Shown here one piece after another: positions 1 to 5,739 of a stretch of DNA of 9,593 nt. A model generated the notes under the pieces. The model saw only the letters and a list, made by a program, of their open reading frames with translations, did not search any database and had not been told where the DNA came from. Position 1 is the first letter of the stretch, and every line of letters starts with the position of its first letter. Source of the DNA: an uncultured Ruminococcus sp. (lineage in GTDB: Bacteria > Bacillota > Clostridia > Oscillospirales > Ruminococcaceae); NCBI GenBank assembly GCA_947176685.1, contig CAMWRL010000063.1, positions 1-9,593 on the forward strand, read 5' to 3'. The position numbers and the translations under genes were made by a program.

Positions 1-59
1 CGTTACATAAGAAATCACATTACCCGAAAATAAAAAGACTTTCTATTGACAATGTAACG
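1..59. repeat. Inverted repeat CGTTACAT / ATGTAACG around the -35 region
   Basis: CGTTACAT at 1-8 is the exact reverse complement of ATGTAACG at 52-59. The right arm sits inside the promoter spacer, directly after the -35 box. The arms are 43 bp apart, so this is not a terminator; it could be a pair of operator half-sites or chance. The left arm touches the window edge and may extend further. Confidence 0.35.
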
Positions 60-74
60 GCTTTGATGTATAAT
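46..74 (+). promoter_or_regulatory. Consensus sigma-A promoter of the acetyltransferase gene
   Basis: A perfect -35 hexamer TTGACA (46-51) and a perfect -10 hexamer TATAAT (69-74) are separated by exactly 17 bp. Transcription should start near position 81, giving a leader of about 33 nt before the ATG at 114. The spacer contains one arm of an inverted repeat (52-59) whose other arm is at 1-8. Confidence 0.85.
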
Positions 75-113
75 TATTACTAAGATAAATCGGATTTGTA
101 GGAGATGAGTTTT

Positions 114-608
114 ATGAATAGCACTGAACAATTCATGGTACTTGATGAAACATATTTACCTCAAATGGCAGAATTATATAAAAATGCGTTTGAACAAGAA
201 CCTTGGAATGATAACTGGAGTAATGAGGAGCAATTGAAAGAATATATAAAAGAAATATCATGTTCTTTTAATTCACTTAATTTTGGGCTTTTTATTAACG
301 ATAAGTTATCTGCTGTGTCAATCGGAATGATTCGTCATTGGTGGGAAGGAACAAACTATAATATTGAAGAATTTTGTGTTTATCCTGACCTTCAAAGTCA
401 AGGTGTGGGGTCACGTTTTATGAAAATGATTGAAACAGATGTACTAAAGCGTGGACTGGCAGGTATCTTTCTACAAACAGACAGTGATAAGCCATCATAT
501 AAATTCTATCAGAAAAACGGATTCAGCGAGCTTGATTCTCATGTAAGTTTTTACAAACGTGTGAACAAACAGCACCCCAATAGTATCACTGGACTAATGA
601 ACGATTAA
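114..608 (+). CDS. GNAT-family N-acetyltransferase
   Basis: This 164-residue protein has the size and layout of a single-domain GNAT acetyltransferase, which transfers the acetyl group of acetyl-CoA to an amine. The acetyl-CoA pyrophosphate-binding motif is visible as VYPDLQSQGVGS (residues 89-100, the Q-x-x-G-x-G/A pattern), and the late motif PSYKFYQKNGF is at 127-137. The substrate cannot be read from the sequence; small molecules such as aminoglycosides or polyamines, or a protein N-terminus, are all possible. An in-frame ATG at 105 touches the ribosome binding site GGAG (101-104), so it cannot be served by it. The ATG at 114, 9 nt downstream of GGAG, is the better start. The gene follows a consensus promoter and is separated by 55 bp, without a terminator, from the next gene, so the two are probably cotranscribed. 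It looks more AT-rich than ppk1 or the aspartate kinase gene, which would fit recent transfer but is not proof. Confidence 0.88.
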   Translation: MNSTEQFMVLDETYLPQMAELYKNAFEQEPWNDNWSNEEQLKEYIKEISCSFNSLNFGLFINDKLSAVSIGMIRHWWEGTNYNIEEFCVYPDLQSQGVGSRFMKMIETDVLKRGLAGIFLQTDSDKPSYKFYQKNGFSELDSHVSFYKRVNKQHPNSITGLMND

Positions 609-663
609 CTGCAAATTCTGATTTATGCGAATAATTAAAATAAGCCCGAAAGCAGGTGAAAAT

Positions 664-1158
664 ATGGGGCTGGATTTATTCATTGAAGCAAAAATTACTG
701 AAAAGAAAACCGGTCGTGTTATCAGCATGGACTATGATTTTTCTGAAGATAATTATATTGAAATATGTTACTGGTGTTCATGGAGCTTTGAATATATACG
801 GGACGGTCTTATTGAAATTGCAAACAAGTATTCCGGAAATAAATATACAAACAAAGATTTTGAAATACCGCTTCCGGAAAATGCATTACATGAAATATAC
901 GGATATTTGCTGGAAAACTCATTCGTTCCGGAAAACGAATACAAATGGTCTGACAGTATGTCACGGGAAATATCAAATGTTGAAAATGCCTGTAAACTCC
1001 GGCATTTTATATGGGGACTGGAATGTATAAGACATGATAATCCTGTTTTTGTTCTAAATGAAATTGAAAAGTATATTCCCGACGAAAACGACTGGAAAAA
1101 TCTTAAAGCAAACCCACTGGACTTTGAATGGGATTTCAGAATAGCTAATTCATACTGA
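664..1158 (+). CDS. Protein of unknown function, MGLDLFIEA type
   Basis: I do not recognise a named family. The reading frame is open from an ATG at 625, but no ribosome binding site precedes that codon. AGGTGA at 654-659 lies just before the ATG at 664, and translation from there gives a 164-residue protein starting MGLDLFIEAKI, an N-terminus I associate with uncharacterised bacterial proteins. There is no signal peptide or membrane segment, so it should be cytosolic. It is acidic and rich in aromatic residues (many Trp and Tyr, for example CYWCSWSFEY), with a Glu/Asn-rich middle and a C-terminus DFEWDFRIANSY. It lies 55 bp after the acetyltransferase gene, with no promoter seen between them, and ends in a hairpin terminator. 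A small acidic protein of this kind could be an immunity or antitoxin-like partner, but nothing next to it encodes a toxin. Confidence 0.75.
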   Translation: MGLDLFIEAKITEKKTGRVISMDYDFSEDNYIEICYWCSWSFEYIRDGLIEIANKYSGNKYTNKDFEIPLPENALHEIYGYLLENSFVPENEYKWSDSMSREISNVENACKLRHFIWGLECIRHDNPVFVLNEIEKYIPDENDWKNLKANPLDFEWDFRIANSY

Positions 1159-1193
1159 AAATTTCCGTCTTTGCGGACAGGGGAATTTTATTA
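1158..1193 (+). terminator. Imperfect Rho-independent terminator after the unknown gene
   Basis: The hairpin starts in the last base of the TGA stop. The left arm AAAATTTCCGTC (1158-1169) pairs with GACAGGGGAATTTT (1176-1189): 6 AT pairs, three pairs including a G-U wobble, a two-base bulge and 3 further pairs. It is followed by ATTATA. The right arm closely matches the terminator after the aspartate kinase gene. Confidence 0.7.
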
Positions 1194-1245
1194 TACCAAG
1201 AAAAATAAAAAACTCTTTTCAGGACTGCAAAAATTGAAATACTTC

Positions 1246-1274
1246 TTGACACGCAACACCAAAAGTTATATAAT
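1246..1274 (+). promoter_or_regulatory. Consensus sigma-A promoter of ppk1
   Basis: TTGACA (1246-1251), a 17-bp spacer and TATAAT (1269-1274) form a perfect consensus promoter. Transcription should start near 1281, leaving a leader of about 50 nt. The ribosome binding site GGAG (1321-1324) lies 7 nt before the ATG at 1332. I see no clear Pho-box repeat. Confidence 0.85.
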
Positions 1275-1331
1275 AAAATTATATGCTTAACTTATATTTT
1301 TGCTGTAATTCCGGCAGATTGGAGTATTTTT

Positions 1332-3473
1332 ATGGAATATCTTGAAAACAGGGAGCTTTCATGGCTGAAATTCAACAAGCGTGTACTTGAAGAAGCTTCC
1401 GACAGTAACAACCCGTTACTTGAAAGACTTTCATTTTCAGCTATATATCAAAGCAATCTGGACGAATTTTTTATGGTTCGTGTAGGCTCTATAACAGATG
1501 ACGAAAAGTCCGGCAATACAAAAAAAGACAAAAAGTCAGGTATGAACGCTTCACAACAGCTTGACGCAATATTTACTGCTGTAAGACGTTTACAGCCGTC
1601 CGCAGAGGACTCCTACAGGAAAACTATGTCCGAACTTTCGGCATACGGTTTTGAACACGTAAATTTCAGTACCGCTACAAAGGAAGAACAGACTTTTCTT
1701 GAACTGTATTTCAAGCGTGAAATAAAACCTTTTATTTCCGGACTTGTTGTCAACAGTTCACTGCCGTTTCCGTTCCTGAAAAACAAGGAGTTATATGCAG
1801 TAGTACAGCTTAACGCAAAAAAAGGCATATCAATCGGCATAGTACCTATAAACAACGACCACAGCGAAAGGGTTATCCCTCTGGGCAATGGCGGCAGACG
1901 TTTTATTCTGGAAGAAGAAGTCGTTCTGCATTTTGCACACCTTATGTTCAAAGGCTATAAGGTTCTTGACAGGGCAGTAATAAGAGTTACAAGAAACGCC
2001 GATATTATGGTTTCCGGAAAGGGTGCTGACTTCCGTGACAGAATGGAGGAGCTTGTCGCAAAAAGAAAAAAGCTTGCTCCTGTAAGACTGGAAATTTCTG
2101 ACGACTTCAGCCGTGAAGCCCTTGATTACATATGCAAAAAACTGAAAATCAAAAATGTCCGTGTATTTACATCAAGAATACCGCTTGATATGTCGTATCT
2201 GTTTCAGCTTCAGGAACTTGACGACCGTCCGGAACTGCATTATATACACCGTTCGTCCAGAAAGCCCGCCGCACTTGCTGACAACCGTTCTGTATTCTCT
2301 CAGGTAAAGTCAAAAGATATGCTTCTGAGTTATCCGTTTGAATCAATGAACCAGTCCTTTATAAGACTTTTGCAGGAGTGCGCAGTTGACCAGAAAGTAA
2401 CTTCAATAAAAATAACCCTCTATCGTCTTGCAAGGGGCAGCAAAGTTATTGATGCGCTCTGTACCGCCGCCGAAAACGGTAAGGACGTACTTGTTATGAT
2501 TGAACTCCGTGCGAGGTTTGACGAAGCAAATAATATTGAATGGTCAAAAGTACTACAGAAAGCCGGAGTAAAAGTAATTTACGGACCTAAAGATTACAAG
2601 GCACATTCAAAGCTTCTGCTTATAAAAAGAAAGTCTACTGGCGGTAACTTCGACTATCTGACCCAGATTGGCACGGGAAATTATAATGAAAAGACTTCCA
2701 CGTTATATACAGACCTTATGCTCCTTACTTGTGACAGGGAAATCGCTCAGGATGCTGAAATGGTTTTCGATTGTCTGCAAAACGGCACTTTCGTTGAAGA
2801 AACAAATAAATTACTTGTTGCGCCCCTCTGTCTGCGTAACAAGATTCTTGCAATGATGGACGAACAGATTGATATTTCCCGAAAAGGCGGACAAGGATAT
2901 ATCGGCGCAAAAATCAATGCCCTTTGTGATGGTACAATTATGAAAAAGCTTGTTGAAGCTTCGCAGGCAGGCGTGAAAATCGAACTTGTTGTAAGGGGAA
3001 TATGCTGTCTTATCCCGAACGTTGACGGCTTTACGGAAAACATAACCGTCCGCAGTATAGTCGGACGTTTTCTTGAACACAGCAGAATATATATATTCGG
3101 CAGTGAGCATACGGAACAGAAAATATATATCGGTTCAGCGGACTATATGTCAAGAAATACCATACGCCGTGTTGAAGTTGCGACTCCGGTTGAAAACGAC
3201 AAACTCAAAAGACGTTTATGGGAAATGTTCCGTATACTTATGAACGATAACGTAAAAGCCCGTATTATGATGAGTGACGGAACATATTTACATGTTGTGC
3301 CGAAAGAGGGAGAATCTGTTATCAATTCTCAGGAATTTTTTTATGAACAGGCTTACAAAAACCTTGAAAACAAGCAGAACCGACAGGAACAACTGCGGAA
3401 AAACCGTGAATCCGCTGTAAAGAAAGGTTCAGGAAAAACAAAAAAACACGTAAAAAAATCTGACAAGATATAA
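1332..3473 (+). CDS. ppk1: Polyphosphate kinase 1 (RNA degradosome-type PPK1)
   Basis: PPK1 (EC 2.7.4.1) reversibly moves the terminal phosphate of ATP onto inorganic polyphosphate, through a phosphohistidine intermediate, usually at the inner face of the membrane. The 713 residues cover all four domains of the family: N (about 1-105, starting ENRELSWLKFNKRVLEEA), H (about 105-315), C1 (about 315-495) and C2 (about 495-690). The catalytic histidine is H425 in YKAHSKLLLI, and the second conserved histidine is H583 in RFLEHSRIYIF. Arg365 (LYRLARGS) and Arg395 (ELRARFDEAN) match the two metal/phosphate-binding arginines of the E. coli enzyme, and the GTGNYNEKTSTLYTDL block is intact. The spacing of these residues follows E. 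coli PPK1, so the enzyme is probably active. The protein is about 25 residues longer than the E. coli one because of a lysine-rich tail (about 687-713) that may bind polyphosphate or nucleic acid. It is a single-gene unit; no ppx exopolyphosphatase gene lies beside it. Confidence 0.97.
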   Translation: MEYLENRELSWLKFNKRVLEEASDSNNPLLERLSFSAIYQSNLDEFFMVRVGSITDDEKSGNTKKDKKSGMNASQQLDAIFTAVRRLQPSAEDSYRKTMSELSAYGFEHVNFSTATKEEQTFLELYFKREIKPFISGLVVNSSLPFPFLKNKELYAVVQLNAKKGISIGIVPINNDHSERVIPLGNGGRRFILEEEVVLHFAHLMFKGYKVLDRAVIRVTRNADIMVSGKGADFRDRMEELVAKRKKLAPVRLEISDDFSREALDYICKKLKIKNVRVFTSRIPLDMSYLFQLQELDDRPELHYIHRSSRKPAALADNRSVFSQVKSKDMLLSYPFESMNQSFIRLLQECAVDQKVTSIKITLYRLARGSKVIDALCTAAENGKDVLVMIELRARFDEANNIEWSKVLQKAGVKVIYGPKDYKAHSKLLLIKRKSTGGNFDYLTQIGTGNYNEKTSTLYTDLMLLTCDREIAQDAEMVFDCLQNGTFVEETNKLLVAPLCLRNKILAMMDEQIDISRKGGQGYIGAKINALCDGTIMKKLVEASQAGVKIELVVRGICCLIPNVDGFTENITVRSIVGRFLEHSRIYIFGSEHTEQKIYIGSADYMSRNTIRRVEVATPVENDKLKRRLWEMFRILMNDNVKARIMMSDGTYLHVVPKEGESVINSQEFFYEQAYKNLENKQNRQEQLRKNRESAVKKGSGKTKKHVKKSDKI

Positions 3474-3510
3474 CAGAATATGAAACAGTATTCACATTTG
3501 TATCTTGTCA
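3461..3510. repeat. Stem-loop spanning the ppk1 stop codon
   Basis: TGACAAGATA (3461-3470) and TATCTTGTCA (3501-3510) are perfect 10-bp inverted arms. The left arm encodes the last codons of ppk1, and the TAA stop is the first triplet of the loop. A smaller inner stem, GAATA (3476-3480) with TATTC (3489-3493), is nested in the 30-nt loop. No T-run follows on the plus strand, but on the minus strand the stem is followed by GATTTTTTTA, so it has the form of a terminator for minus-strand transcripts. Confidence 0.55.
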
Positions 3511-3546
3511 CAAACAATTCTGAATTTATCTGAAACGGCTTTTGAC

Positions 3547-3566
3547 AGACTATGTAAAAATAGTCT
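3547..3566 (+). repeat. Small perfect hairpin downstream of ppk1
   Basis: AGACTAT (3547-3553) and ATAGTCT (3560-3566) pair perfectly around a 6-nt loop GTAAAA. No T-run follows, so it is not a standard terminator by itself. It could protect or process the 3' end of the ppk1 message. Confidence 0.45.
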
Positions 3567-3580
3567 CTGAAAGTAAATTT

Positions 3581-3668
3581 ATCAGTTCAAAATATTAACT
3601 GTCGCTATAAAATCTATGGATTTTTTTGTCGAAAGTTAATGTTTAGGACTGATATTTTTTGGTTTTTT
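3581..3668 (+). terminator. 73-nt near-perfect long hairpin with U-rich tail, possible MITE-like element
   Basis: Positions 3581-3600 pair with 3634-3653 over 20 positions with one mismatch (A3589/A3645) and two G-U wobbles. A further internal stem AAAATC (3609-3614) / GATTTT (3619-3624) closes on a TATG loop. The stem is followed by ATTTTTTGGTTTTTT (3654-3668). Position 108 nt after the ppk1 stop and the T-rich tail fit a strong terminator on the plus strand. The unusual stem length and the ATTT on both flanks (3577-3580 and 3654-3657) would also fit a miniature inverted-repeat element, but in such AT-rich sequence those flanks are weak evidence. A perfect 0A box lies in its right half. The rest of the gap (3511-3546 and 3669-3721) shows nothing I can name. 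Confidence 0.6.
3627..3633 (+). promoter_or_regulatory. 0A box (Spo0A-type binding site), upstream copy
   Basis: TGTCGAA is an exact match to the Spo0A recognition sequence known from Bacillus, and is preceded by a T-run as in classical sites. It lies about 90 bp upstream of the -35 box of the Spo0A-domain gene, within the right half of the long hairpin. The surrounding TTTTTGTCGAA (3623-3633) recurs exactly, in inverted orientation, at 4192-4202. Confidence 0.5.
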
Positions 3669-3721
3669 GTTAAATCGGCAGAATAATATGCTCATCCGAA
3701 AAATGCCGCCTAAGATTTCTG

Positions 3722-3750
3722 TTCACATATCGGAAATAGTGTGCTATAAT
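3722..3750 (+). promoter_or_regulatory. Sigma-A promoter with extended -10, Spo0A-domain gene
   Basis: TTCACA (3722-3727), one base off consensus, is 17 bp from a perfect TATAAT (3745-3750). The -10 is preceded by TGC, making a TGn extended -10. Transcription should start near 3757, only about 25 nt before the ATG at 3782. Confidence 0.75.
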
Positions 3751-3781
3751 GGTCGTATCATATGAAAAGAGCTTATAAACT

Positions 3782-4129
3782 ATGCATAATAATGTTGAAA
3801 AAAAGCTGAGTCAGGCGTTGCTTAAATTTGGCATTTCGCCAAGTATTAAAGGCTACCACTACATCAGCGAAGCTGTCAGGATTGTTCTCAACAGTCAGGA
3901 AATTACTATCAGTTTCTCCAAGGAGCTTTATCCGGAAATAGCTGCTTTGTTCAATGTTACAGCAATGTCCGTAGAGCGTTCTATCAGAAATGCTATACAT
4001 ACCGGATACGTTCATTGTGATGTGGAATTTGCTCATAGTGTTTTCCATAATACTCTCCATAGCTATTCTGACATTCCTACAAACACGATTTTCATTATCA
4101 CACTTGCACAATGGATTAAATTTCAATAA
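3782..4129 (+). CDS. Stand-alone Spo0A C-terminal DNA-binding domain protein
   Basis: The 115-residue product matches, almost end to end, the effector domain of the sporulation regulator Spo0A (Spo0A_C family). Shared blocks are GISPSIKGYHYISEAV (17-32; Bacillus has a GxxxxIKGYxYxxEA pattern), LYPEIA (49-54), NVTAMSVERSIRNAI (58-72, the helix that reads DNA in Spo0A) and PTNTIFI (99-105). The phosphoacceptor receiver domain that forms the N-terminal half of Spo0A is absent. No reading frame encoding one precedes it, and the gene has its own promoter and start, so this is a complete short protein rather than a broken spo0A. It should bind DNA without control by phosphorelay; activity may depend on concentration, dimerisation or a partner. 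The ribosome binding site is weak (GAAAAGAG, 3764-3771, 10 nt before the ATG). Perfect 0A boxes lie on both sides of the gene. Calling it a sporulation regulator would go beyond the evidence; it could equally control other processes in a non-sporulating relative. Confidence 0.9.
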   Translation: MHNNVEKKLSQALLKFGISPSIKGYHYISEAVRIVLNSQEITISFSKELYPEIAALFNVTAMSVERSIRNAIHTGYVHCDVEFAHSVFHNTLHSYSDIPTNTIFIITLAQWIKFQ

Positions 4130-4191
4130 AACTTTATTGTCTGCGATTCAGGCTACAGCGAATATATGTCCGTCACCGGCGTACAGGCGTA

Positions 4192-4198
4192 TTCGACA
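4192..4198 (-). promoter_or_regulatory. 0A box (Spo0A-type binding site), downstream copy
   Basis: Read on the minus strand this is TGTCGAA, an exact 0A box, within TTTTTGTCGAA (4202 down to 4192). It lies 62 bp after the stop of the Spo0A-domain gene and 42 bp upstream of the -35 box of the aspartate kinase promoter, so it could affect either unit. Confidence 0.5.
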
Positions 4199-4218
4199 AA
4201 AATACAGATTTAAAAAGT

Positions 4219-4228
4219 CCAAATTTGG
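4219..4228. repeat. Palindrome CCAAATTTGG upstream of the aspartate kinase promoter
   Basis: A perfect 10-bp palindrome, extendable to AG(T)CC...GGCT if one base is bulged, ends 12 bp before the -35 hexamer. It is placed like an operator, but no regulator can be assigned to it. Confidence 0.35.
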
Positions 4229-4240
4229 CTTATATATCAA

Positions 4241-4269
4241 TTGATTTTACGGAAAAAATGGAATATAAT
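4241..4269 (+). promoter_or_regulatory. Sigma-A promoter of the aspartate kinase gene
   Basis: TTGATT (4241-4246) is 17 bp from a perfect TATAAT (4264-4269). The start of transcription should be near 4276, leaving a leader of about 53 nt. That is too short for a lysine riboswitch or a T-box, so no such control is visible here. Confidence 0.75.
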
Positions 4270-4328
4270 AGTTATTGTGACAAAAACATCCGTAAAGGGC
4301 AATTTATATAAAGGAATGGTATTTTTTT

Positions 4329-5666
4329 ATGGCTAATAAAGTGGTAAAGTTCGGCGGAAGCAGTCTGGCTGACGCTGACCAGTTCAGAAAAGTTGCAGAC
4401 ATCATAAAAAGTGACGCAAAAAGAAAATTTGTAGTGCCGTCTGCTCCGGGAAAGAGATTTTCGGACGATATAAAAATTACTGATATGCTTTACAAGTGCT
4501 GCGAACTCGCCGGCAGCGGTATGGATTTCTCCGAAGATTTCCAGACCATAAAAGACCGCTACAACGGTATTATTTCAGAACTTGGCATTGATATGTCACT
4601 TGAAAGCGAGTTTGAAACTATCGTCAGCGAACTGAAAGCCCGTCCGGCTAAGGACTTCGCCGCAAGCCGTGGCGAGTATCTCAACGGCAAGGTTCTTGCG
4701 GCATATCTGGGATTTAATTTCGTTGATGCGGCTGACGTTATTATTTTCGATACAAAGGGTATGTTGCTTCTTGACGATACTGTAAAGGCTGTCCGCAAAA
4801 CTCTGAAAAACCTTGACAATGCTGTAATTCCTGGATTCTACGGACGTACAACGGCAGGTTATATAAAGACTTTTTCAAGAGGCGGCTCGGACGTTACCGG
4901 TTCGATTATCGCAATCGCCGTAAGAGCTGAAATTTATGAAAACTGGACAGATGTTTCCGGTTTCCTTGTTGCAGACCCCAGAATAGTTGACAATCCCGAT
5001 GTTATTGAAGTGATTACTTACCGTGAACTCCGTGAACTTGCATATATGGGAGCTTCCGTACTCCACGAGGACGCTATTTTTCCGGTACGTTCGGCAGGCA
5101 TTCCGATTAATATCAGAAATACCAACCGTCCGCAGGACGCAGGTACTATGATTGTTTCGGACGACTTTGATTTCAGCCGTGAAAGTCTTAACCATACAAT
5201 CACCGGAATTGCAGGACGTAAAGGTTTCAGCACAATCAACATAGAAAAGGCTATGATGAACAGTGAAACAGGTTTCGGAATGAAAGTTCTGAAAGTACTT
5301 TTTGAGAATGGTATTTCATTTGAACATATGCCGTCCGGTATCGACACAATGAGTATAACAGTTGACAGTGCTAAACTTAATCCGGTACGTGATAAGGTTA
5401 TAGCAGAAATCCGTAAGGAAGTTTCCCCCGACCACATCGAAATCGAAGACGGTATAGCACTTCTGGCAATAGTCGGCAGACGTATGAAAAACACAAGAGG
5501 TACTGTTGCAAGAATCTTTGCGGCAATGGCTCACGCCCGTATCAATGTCAAGATGATTGACCAGGGGTCGAGCGAACTTAATGTTATTATCGGCGTAAGC
5601 GAACACGACCTCGCTGAGGCTATCAGACGTATATATGATATGTTCATCAATTCAGAAAAAGTATAA
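4329..5666 (+). CDS. Aspartate kinase, monofunctional, with two ACT domains
   Basis: Aspartate kinase (EC 2.7.2.4) phosphorylates L-aspartate to 4-phospho-L-aspartate, the first step toward diaminopimelate/lysine, threonine and methionine; it is cytosolic. The 445 residues hold the amino-acid kinase domain followed by two ACT domains (about 301-365 and 381-445) that normally bind the feedback inhibitor. Visible motifs are KFGGSS (7-12), SRGEYLNG (113-120), the nucleotide-binding FSRGGSDVTG (182-191), WTDVSGF (206-212) and DPRI (216-219). VVPSAPGKRFSDDIK (35-49) is what I associate with clostridial aspartate kinases. There is no fused homoserine dehydrogenase. The ATG at 4329 follows AAGGA (4311-4315) at a rather long spacing of 13 nt. 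The gene stands alone, so the symbol (lysC or another isozyme name) and the inhibiting amino acid cannot be decided. An upstream 0A box suggests possible control by the neighbouring Spo0A-like protein. Confidence 0.96.
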   Translation: MANKVVKFGGSSLADADQFRKVADIIKSDAKRKFVVPSAPGKRFSDDIKITDMLYKCCELAGSGMDFSEDFQTIKDRYNGIISELGIDMSLESEFETIVSELKARPAKDFAASRGEYLNGKVLAAYLGFNFVDAADVIIFDTKGMLLLDDTVKAVRKTLKNLDNAVIPGFYGRTTAGYIKTFSRGGSDVTGSIIAIAVRAEIYENWTDVSGFLVADPRIVDNPDVIEVITYRELRELAYMGASVLHEDAIFPVRSAGIPINIRNTNRPQDAGTMIVSDDFDFSRESLNHTITGIAGRKGFSTINIEKAMMNSETGFGMKVLKVLFENGISFEHMPSGIDTMSITVDSAKLNPVRDKVIAEIRKEVSPDHIEIEDGIALLAIVGRRMKNTRGTVARIFAAMAHARINVKMIDQGSSELNVIIGVSEHDLAEAIRRIYDMFINSEKV

Positions 5667-5667
5667 C

Positions 5668-5701
5668 AAAATCCCCTGTCCGTAAAAAGACAGGGGATTT
5701 T
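5668..5701. terminator. Bidirectional terminator between aspartate kinase and YfhO genes
   Basis: AAAATCCCCTGTC (5668-5680) and GACAGGGGATTTT (5689-5701) form a perfect 13-bp stem with an 8-nt loop CGTAAAAA. The A-tract and T-tract on the two sides let it work in both directions, as expected between convergent genes. It starts one base after the aspartate kinase stop codon. Confidence 0.92.
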
Positions 5702-5739
5702 ATTATATAAAACTTACATTCTTGCTATGATTTTGATGT

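Noticed and set aside
625..663. Upstream ATG at 625 as the start of the unknown gene
   Set aside because: No ribosome binding site precedes it, whereas AGGTGA stands directly before the ATG at 664, which also gives the N-terminus MGLDLFIEA.
3542..3570. TTGACA at 3542-3547 as a promoter of a small RNA in the gap after ppk1
   Set aside because: The sequence 17 bp downstream (CTCTGA, 3565-3570) is not a -10 box, and no alternative at 16-18 bp was found.
3773..4126. Minus-strand reading frame of 117 codons opposite the Spo0A-domain gene
   Set aside because: It almost exactly mirrors the plus-strand gene, has no family-like motifs, and the plus-strand product is a clear Spo0A effector domain with promoter and start.
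3990..4244. 84-codon plus-strand frame with a hydrophobic N-terminus overlapping the end of the Spo0A-domain gene
   Set aside because: It begins inside the real gene in another frame, lacks a ribosome binding site, and its hydrophobic stretch comes from reading AT-rich codons out of phase.
4270..4328. Lysine riboswitch or T-box in front of aspartate kinase
   Set aside because: Only about 53 nt separate the predicted transcription start from the ATG, and no multi-helix structure or terminator is present there.
5018..5494. 158-codon minus-strand frame within the aspartate kinase gene
   Set aside because: It lies wholly inside a gene with strong family motifs, and its Ser/Ile/Arg-rich composition is typical of an antisense shadow.
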